From Oscillospiraceae bacterium (GTDB lineage: Bacteria; Bacillota; Clostridia; Oscillospirales; Oscillospiraceae), in contig JAFSMA010000002.1 in assembly GCA_017448145.1 (NCBI GenBank), positions 1 through 45,576 of the forward strand: 45,576 nucleotides of DNA, read 5' to 3'. Shown here piece by piece: positions 41,186 to 45,576 of the stretch. The notes below the pieces were generated by a model. That model searched no databases. It was not told where the DNA came from and worked only from the letters and a program-made list of their open reading frames with translations. Each line of letters starts with the position of its first letter. The first letter of the stretch is position 1. Made by a program: the position numbers and the translations under genes.

Positions 41186-42616
41186 CTACCCGAAGAACGC
41201 CCGGATCTGGCCGTAGAGTACGATGAGCATCACGATGGGCGTCAGCACCCGGACGCAGATTTTGAAGAAGGTATAGATCCGCATACGGTGGCCGGGGGTG
41301 GCCTCGCACTCGTCCCGGATCAGGTCGGTGCCGGTCTCGAAGCCCAGCATCAGCAACAGCAGCAGCCCGCCCAGAGGCATCATCACGCCCTCGGACAGCA
41401 TGTCGAAGAAGTCCAGCCAGCAGTCGTTCCAGCCCTTGACGGTGAGGTGCAGCAAGTCGGCAGGGGCGATGTGGTTGCTGCCCAGGCCGTCCACGCACAC
41501 CAGCACACACAGCGCCGCCACCAGCACAGCGATGATAAGGGTGTACTTCTTCCGCTTGTCGCCCAGGCCCCGGTCACGGGCGTCGTCCACGAAATGCACC
41601 ACCACGGCTTCCAGCAACGAGATGGAGGAGGAGATGGCGGCGAAAATCACCAGCAGGTAGAACAGCATCCCGAAGATAGGGCCGACGGGGCCCATGCGGT
41701 CAAACACGTTCTGCATGGTGATGAACAGCAGCCCCGGGCCGCCCAGAGGGCCGTCGGGGTCCAGGGCGAACCGGGCGGGAATAACGCACAGGCCCGCCAG
41801 AATGGCGACGAGGGTGTCCATCACCACGATGACCAGGGCGTTTTTCTCCAGGTTTTCCTTTTTATCCAGATAGGAGCCGTAGGTAATCATGATGGCCATG
41901 CCCACAGACAGGGAGAAGAACATCTGCCCGCCGGCGGCGGAGATGACAGAGAAGATGCTGGGGGCCTCCTCGATAACGCCGTTGGCCACCGCCCAGCCGG
42001 GGATGAACATATACTTCAAGCCGTCCACCGCCCCGGGCAGGGTGACGGCCCGGATGATGGAAATCACCAGCAGGATGAACAGCACCGGCATGCCCACGGA
42101 GCAGACCCGCTCGATGCCGTCGCTGATGCCGCCCATGACGATGAGCATGGTGATGGCCACGAAAATCATACCGTAGAGGGTGCTCTCCCCCATGTTGCCC
42201 ACGAAGGCGTTGAACACCTCGCCGCCGCTCATGCCGTTGGTGCCGAGGCCGTTGTGGAGCACGTTGCCCAGGTTCAGCACCAGATATTTCAGACAGTAGC
42301 CCCCCAGGGCGCAGTAAAAGCTGAGGATGAGGAAGGCGGAGGCCACACCCAGCCAGCCTACCCATTTCAGCTTCTTGGACACCAGACGGTACGCCTTCAC
42401 GGCGCCGGCCCCGGTCTTGCGGCCCAGGGCCAGCTCGGCAAGCAGCACCACGAAGCCGCAAACCGCCGCCAGCACCAGGTAGGCCGCCAGGAAGGCAAAG
42501 CCGCCGTTGGCGCCCATCTTATAGGGAAAGCCCCAGATATTGCCCAGGCCCACGGCGGAGCCCACGGCCGCCATCAGGAAGCCGAAATTGGTGCCGAAGC
42601 CCTTTCTCTCGTCCAT
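41186..42616 (-). CDS. Sodium-dependent transporter, NSS (SNF) family
   Basis: 476 residues with about 11-12 transmembrane segments. TM1 shows the sodium-site signature NFGFLMAAVGSAVGLGNIWGFPYKMGANGG; TM6-like FFSLSVGMAIMITYGSYL and TM8-like AISSSISLLEAVVVHF follow. Bacterial NSS members usually carry amino acids; Tyr/Trp or branched-chain substrates are typical but not decidable here. Start 42616 follows AAAGGAGAG. Its promoter lies about 120 bases upstream, giving a leader with a GCGGGC/GCCCGC hairpin (42635-42652). Confidence 0.93.
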   Translation of the reverse strand: MDERKGFGTNFGFLMAAVGSAVGLGNIWGFPYKMGANGGFAFLAAYLVLAAVCGFVVLLAELALGRKTGAGAVKAYRLVSKKLKWVGWLGVASAFLILSFYCALGGYCLKYLVLNLGNVLHNGLGTNGMSGGEVFNAFVGNMGESTLYGMIFVAITMLIVMGGISDGIERVCSVGMPVLFILLVISIIRAVTLPGAVDGLKYMFIPGWAVANGVIEEAPSIFSVISAAGGQMFFSLSVGMAIMITYGSYLDKKENLEKNALVIVVMDTLVAILAGLCVIPARFALDPDGPLGGPGLLFITMQNVFDRMGPVGPIFGMLFYLLVIFAAISSSISLLEAVVVHFVDDARDRGLGDKRKKYTLIIAVLVAALCVLVCVDGLGSNHIAPADLLHLTVKGWNDCWLDFFDMLSEGVMMPLGGLLLLLMLGFETGTDLIRDECEATPGHRMRIYTFFKICVRVLTPIVMLIVLYGQIRAFFG

Positions 42617-42734
42617 TTTTATCTCTCCTTTACCCGCAGCGGGCCCTGCCCGCAGGAAACTATTCTATCATTTTCCGTTTTTTGCCCTGTGGCAGCCATA
42701 TTACAGCGGAAACTGCCGCCGTATATTACCCTTT

Positions 42735-42763
42735 AGTATACAGGAAAGCCGGAAGGCGGACAA
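42735..42763 (-). promoter_or_regulatory. Promoter of the NSS transporter gene
   Basis: Minus strand TTGTCC, 17 bases, TATACT. Confidence 0.55.
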
Positions 42764-42795
42764 CTGACGAAATGGACAAAATTCACAAGGGGATT

Positions 42796-42809
42796 TGTGA
42801 TATATCACA
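42796..42809. promoter_or_regulatory. Perfect 14-bp palindrome, possible operator
   Basis: TGTGATATATCACA lies between the divergent transporter and zur promoters. It resembles a Crp/Fnr-type site (TGTGA-N-TCACA) but with a 4-base instead of 6-base middle. The rest of 42617-42865 holds only the transporter promoter and leader. Confidence 0.4.
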
Positions 42810-42865
42810 GTGGCATAAGGGGCGTAGGACAGGCGGCGGCGCCATAGAATGATGTGATTTCGGGG

Positions 42866-42909
42866 TTGACAGGACAGAAAATTCTGCTATAATTTGAAAA
42901 CGGTTTTCA
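42866..42909 (+). promoter_or_regulatory. zur-znu promoter with an overlapping operator
   Basis: TTGACA (42866-42871), 16 bases, TATAAT (42888-42893). Directly after the -10 lies a perfect dyad TGAAAA-CGG-TTTTCA (42895-42909) over the transcription start. Position and symmetry fit a Fur-family operator, hence autoregulation by the first gene; the metal specificity is inferred from the operon. Confidence 0.7.
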
Positions 42910-42934
42910 TTTTTGATTTCGGAGGTGACGCCTC

Positions 42935-43336
42935 GTGACCTATATGACGCGGCAGCAGCAGGCGGTGCTGGAGGGCATCCGGCGGCAGAGCCGGGGCTGC
43001 GCCACCGCCTCGGAGCTGACGGAGGCCCTTCACGCCGAGGGCAACCGGGTGGGCATGACCACGGTGTACCGCCAGCTGGAGCGGCTGGAGCAGCGGGGAC
43101 TGGTGCATAAAATCCTGACGCCGGAGGGCTGCTACTACCAATACTGCGAGGCCAAGGCCCACGGCCAGGGCTGCATTCTGCTGAAATGCGAACGCTGCGG
43201 CGCCATCGCCCACGCCGACTGTAACCACCTGGGGGAGCTGTATGACCACCTGGCCCAGGCCCACGGCTTCACCGTGAACCGGCGCAAGACCCTGTTCTAC
43301 GGCCTGTGCGCCCAGTGCCGGGAGGAGCAGGCATGA
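42935..43336 (+). CDS. zur: Fur-family zinc uptake regulator (Zur-type)
   Basis: 133 residues. Winged helix with VGMTTVYRQLERLEQRGLVHK, then the dimerisation domain with the structural zinc site Cys85/Cys88 (CERCG) and Cys125/Cys128 (CAQC), and the HADCNHLGEL regulatory-site region. It is assigned as Zur because it heads a znuACB operon and has a Fur-family dyad in its promoter; from sequence alone Fur, PerR or Mur cannot be excluded. Start GTG 42935 follows GGAGGTGA; ATG 42944 is an alternative. The stop overlaps the next start (ATGA). Confidence 0.9.
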   Translation: MTYMTRQQQAVLEGIRRQSRGCATASELTEALHAEGNRVGMTTVYRQLERLEQRGLVHKILTPEGCYYQYCEAKAHGQGCILLKCERCGAIAHADCNHLGELYDHLAQAHGFTVNRRKTLFYGLCAQCREEQA

Positions 43337-44328
43337 GGCGGGTACTGGCGATAGGGCTGGCGGCGGCGGTGCTGCTGGCATTGATGGGCTGCGCCGCCGC
43401 GCCGGAGGCGGACAGCGGCAAGCTGCAGGTGGTGGCCACGCTGTTCCCCTACTACGACTTCGCCCGGGCCATCGGCGGCGAGGACGCGGAGGTGACGCTG
43501 CTGGTGGCGGCGGGCCGGGAGGCACACAGCTTTGAGCCCACGCCGTTGGACGTTATCAAGGTGTGGCGCAGCGACGTATTCCTCTACAACGGCGGCGAGA
43601 GCGAGGCCTGGGTGGAGGAAATTCTGGACGCCGCCGGGGAGAATATCCGGGAGACGGTGGCCATGATGGACGGTCTGGCACTGTTGGAGGAGGAGATGGC
43701 CGAGGGGATGCAGGAGAGCGCCTTTGCCCACGACCATGAATCACACCACGACCACGACGAGCACGACCACGATGACCACGACCATGAGGACGGGGAAATC
43801 GAGTACGACGAGCACGTGTGGACCTCGCCGGTGATGGCCTGTGGGATATGCGAAACCATCCGGGACGCCCTGTGCCGGGCCGACCCCGACCACGCGGAGG
43901 GGTACACCGCCCGGGCGGAGGATTACATTGCAAAATTGCAGGACCTGGACGCCCAGTTCCGGGAGGTAGTGGCCGAGGGGCGACGGAGCACCCTGGTGTT
44001 TGGCGACCGGTTTCCCCTGCTGTACTTCTGCCGGACCTACGGTCTGGACTACCGGGCGGCCTTTCAGGGCTGCGCGGCGGACACGGAGCCGAGGTTGGGC
44101 ACGCTGCAATATTTAATTGACTACGTGGGGCAGGAGGAGATCCCGGTGGTGTACACCATCGAGCTCAGCTCCCACAAGATCGCCGACGCCATTGCCGAGA
44201 CCACGGGGGCGGCGGTGCTGACCTTTGAAAGCGGCCAGACGGTGAGCCGGGCGGATTTCGCCGCCGGCTGCACCTATCTTGACCTGATGGAGCGCAACGT
44301 GGCCGCGCTGCGGGAGGGATTACGCTGA
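43333..44328 (+). CDS. znuA: Zinc ABC transporter substrate-binding lipoprotein
   Basis: 331 residues. Lipobox LALMGC (Cys20) anchors it outside the membrane. Cluster A-1 SBP: ATLFPYYDFARAIGG, a His in GREAHSFEPTPLDV (ligand His), then the His-rich loop (about 136-155, DHESHHDHDEHDHDDHDH), DEHVWTSP (second ligand His) and FGDRFPLLYFCRTYGLDY. The His-rich loop is typical of zinc rather than manganese binders. It overlaps zur and znuC, so translation is coupled through the operon. Confidence 0.94.
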   Translation: MRRVLAIGLAAAVLLALMGCAAAPEADSGKLQVVATLFPYYDFARAIGGEDAEVTLLVAAGREAHSFEPTPLDVIKVWRSDVFLYNGGESEAWVEEILDAAGENIRETVAMMDGLALLEEEMAEGMQESAFAHDHESHHDHDEHDHDDHDHEDGEIEYDEHVWTSPVMACGICETIRDALCRADPDHAEGYTARAEDYIAKLQDLDAQFREVVAEGRRSTLVFGDRFPLLYFCRTYGLDYRAAFQGCAADTEPRLGTLQYLIDYVGQEEIPVVYTIELSSHKIADAIAETTGAAVLTFESGQTVSRADFAAGCTYLDLMERNVAALREGLR

Positions 44329-45047
44329 TGGAGACAGAAAAGAAGCTGTTATTGGACGTGGACAACGTGTCCCTGGGCTATGAGGGCACCCCCATCTGGG
44401 AGGGACTGTCCTTTCAGGTGCACAGCGGCGACTACCTGTGCATCGTGGGGGAAAACGGCAGCGGCAAATCCACGCTGCTGAAAAGCCTTTTGGGGCTGAT
44501 GAAGCCCATGGCCGGTCAGATCGTCCGCCACGGCGACCTGCGCCGGGGGGCCATCGGGTATCTGCCCCAGCAGACCATGGCCCAGAAGGACTTTCCCGCC
44601 ACGGCGCTGGAGGTGGTGCTGTCCGGGTTTTTAAGCGCGGGGGCGGGCCGGTTTTTCTACACCCCGAAAGAGAAGGCCACGGCGCTGATGCACATGGGCA
44701 AGCTGGGCATTTTGGAGCTGCAACGCAAGTGCTACCGGGAGCTGTCCGGCGGCCAGCAGCAGCGGGTGCTGCTGGCAAGGGCGTTGTGCGCCGCCGGGGC
44801 GCTGCTGATACTGGACGAGCCGGTGACAGGCCTTGACCCTGCCGCCGCCCAGGATCTGTACCGCACCCTTTCCTACCTCAACCGGAAGGAGGGCATCGCC
44901 ATCGTCATGGTGACCCACGACATACAAAGCGCGTTGCAATACGGCTCGGCGGTGCTGTACGCCGGGCAGAAGCAGTGGTTTTACGGCACCACGGCGGAAT
45001 ATCTGGCCTCGCCCTACGGCAAGCGGTTTGGAGGTGGCGGAAAATGA
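44328..45047 (+). CDS. znuC: Zinc ABC transporter ATP-binding protein
   Basis: 239 residues. Walker A GENGSGKS, Q-loop LPQQ, signature LSGGQQQR, Walker B LLILDEP, and switch His in MVTHD. Starts within the znuA stop (TGATG) and its own stop overlaps the next start (ATGA at 45044). Powers the permease ZnuB. Confidence 0.95.
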   Translation: METEKKLLLDVDNVSLGYEGTPIWEGLSFQVHSGDYLCIVGENGSGKSTLLKSLLGLMKPMAGQIVRHGDLRRGAIGYLPQQTMAQKDFPATALEVVLSGFLSAGAGRFFYTPKEKATALMHMGKLGILELQRKCYRELSGGQQQRVLLARALCAAGALLILDEPVTGLDPAAAQDLYRTLSYLNRKEGIAIVMVTHDIQSALQYGSAVLYAGQKQWFYGTTAEYLASPYGKRFGGGGK

Positions 45048-45576
45048 GACTGCTGCTGCAGATGATGACCTATCCCTTCATCCTCCGGGCCTTTGTGGTG
45101 GGCATACTGGTGTCGCTGTGCGCGGCGCTGCTGGGCGTGCCGCTGGTCTTGAAGCGCTACGCCATGATCGGCGACGGCCTGAGCCACGTCAGCTTCGGGG
45201 CGCTGGCCATCGCGGTGGCCTGCGGCTGGGCGCCGGTGGCGGTGAGCATCCCGGTGGTGATCGTGGCGGCGCTGGTGCTGCTGCGCATGGCGGAGAAGAG
45301 CCGCATGGGGGCTGACGCCGCCATCGCCCTCACCTCCGCCTCCGCCCTGGCCACCGGCGTCATCGTCACCTCCCTGACCACCGGCATGACCACCGACGTG
45401 GACAGCTACATGTTCGGCTCCATCCTGGCCATGGACCGGGGGGACGTGGCGCTGAGCGTGGGTCTCAGCGTGGCGGTGCTGGCCCTGTTCATCCTGTGCT
45501 ACCATCGCCTCTTTGCCATCACATTTGACGAGAGCTTCTCCCGGGCCACGGGGGTGAACGTGGGGCTCTACCGCAC
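45044..45576 (+). CDS. znuB: Zinc ABC transporter permease, 5' part
   Basis: The first ~177 residues are inside the window; the frame is open at the right edge. ABC-3 family permease: several hydrophobic spans and the conserved MIGDGLSHVSFGALAI loop that contacts the ATPase; …ITFDESFSRATGVNV is also typical of the family. Fourth gene of the zur-znu operon, overlapping znuC by four bases. Confidence 0.94.
   Translation, partial: MRLLLQMMTYPFILRAFVVGILVSLCAALLGVPLVLKRYAMIGDGLSHVSFGALAIAVACGWAPVAVSIPVVIVAALVLLRMAEKSRMGADAAIALTSASALATGVIVTSLTTGMTTDVDSYMFGSILAMDRGDVALSVGLSVAVLALFILCYHRLFAITFDESFSRATGVNVGLYR

Noticed and set aside
41108..42736. 542-residue plus-strand frame rich in His and Gln
   Set aside because: Antisense of the NSS transporter, a typical low-complexity shadow in high-GC DNA.

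Overview
The window reads as chromosomal DNA of a high-GC, spore-forming Firmicute, most like the gut Oscillospiraceae (Flavonifractor/Oscillibacter-type). Pointers are spoIIID with a sigma-E-like promoter, GTG starts, Firmicute-style -10/-35 promoters, a tRNA-Gly(CCC), an SRP RNA just upstream of dnaX, and short hairpin repeats between genes. The taxonomic call is inference from gene content; no search was run.

Layout. 1-1168: end of ptsI and a small phosphoesterase, in a codon dialect (Arg CGC) unlike the rest. 1169-3700: a gene-poor, repeat-rich stretch with a 101-bp tandem array and an AT-rich cassette of four or five tiny genes (two zinc-ribbon proteins, an acidic protein, a small membrane protein) lying between two ~200-bp direct repeats. 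3715-7492: a membrane protein of unknown role, then a cysK-cysE cysteine operon behind a Cys-codon leader peptide and a terminator (apparent ribosome-mediated attenuator), then two small unknown genes. 7690-18513: DUF1846 protein, tex, spoIIID, a FeoA-FeoB fusion with its Cys-rich partner, a P-loop protein, pgi, a D-Ala-D-Ala carboxypeptidase, a HIT protein and tRNA-Gly. 18606-24665: one gene for a 2019-residue repetitive surface protein. 24666-25491: only hairpin repeats.

25492-33517: truA with a GNAT-like gene; divergently, a phosphopantetheinyl-transferase-like gene with altered motifs and a ROK sugar kinase; DUF3783; then an operon of DUF4340 lipoprotein, response regulator, histidine kinase and inositol-monophosphatase-family enzyme. 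33746-35869: two CobW-type GTPases, one with a very His-rich loop. 36009-38373: SRP RNA, dnaX, ybaB. 38434-42616: DUF3810 protein, hotdog thioesterase, lipid-kinase-family protein, sodium-dependent transporter. 42935-45576: zur-znuA-znuC-znuB, running off the end.

Themes. Metal handling recurs (Zn uptake with its Fur-family regulator, His-rich GTPase, Fe(II) uptake). Cysteine synthesis appears to be controlled by Cys-tRNA supply through the leader peptide. The most notable non-gene signals are that attenuator, the direct-repeat-bounded cassette, and at least four families of hairpin-forming repeats.
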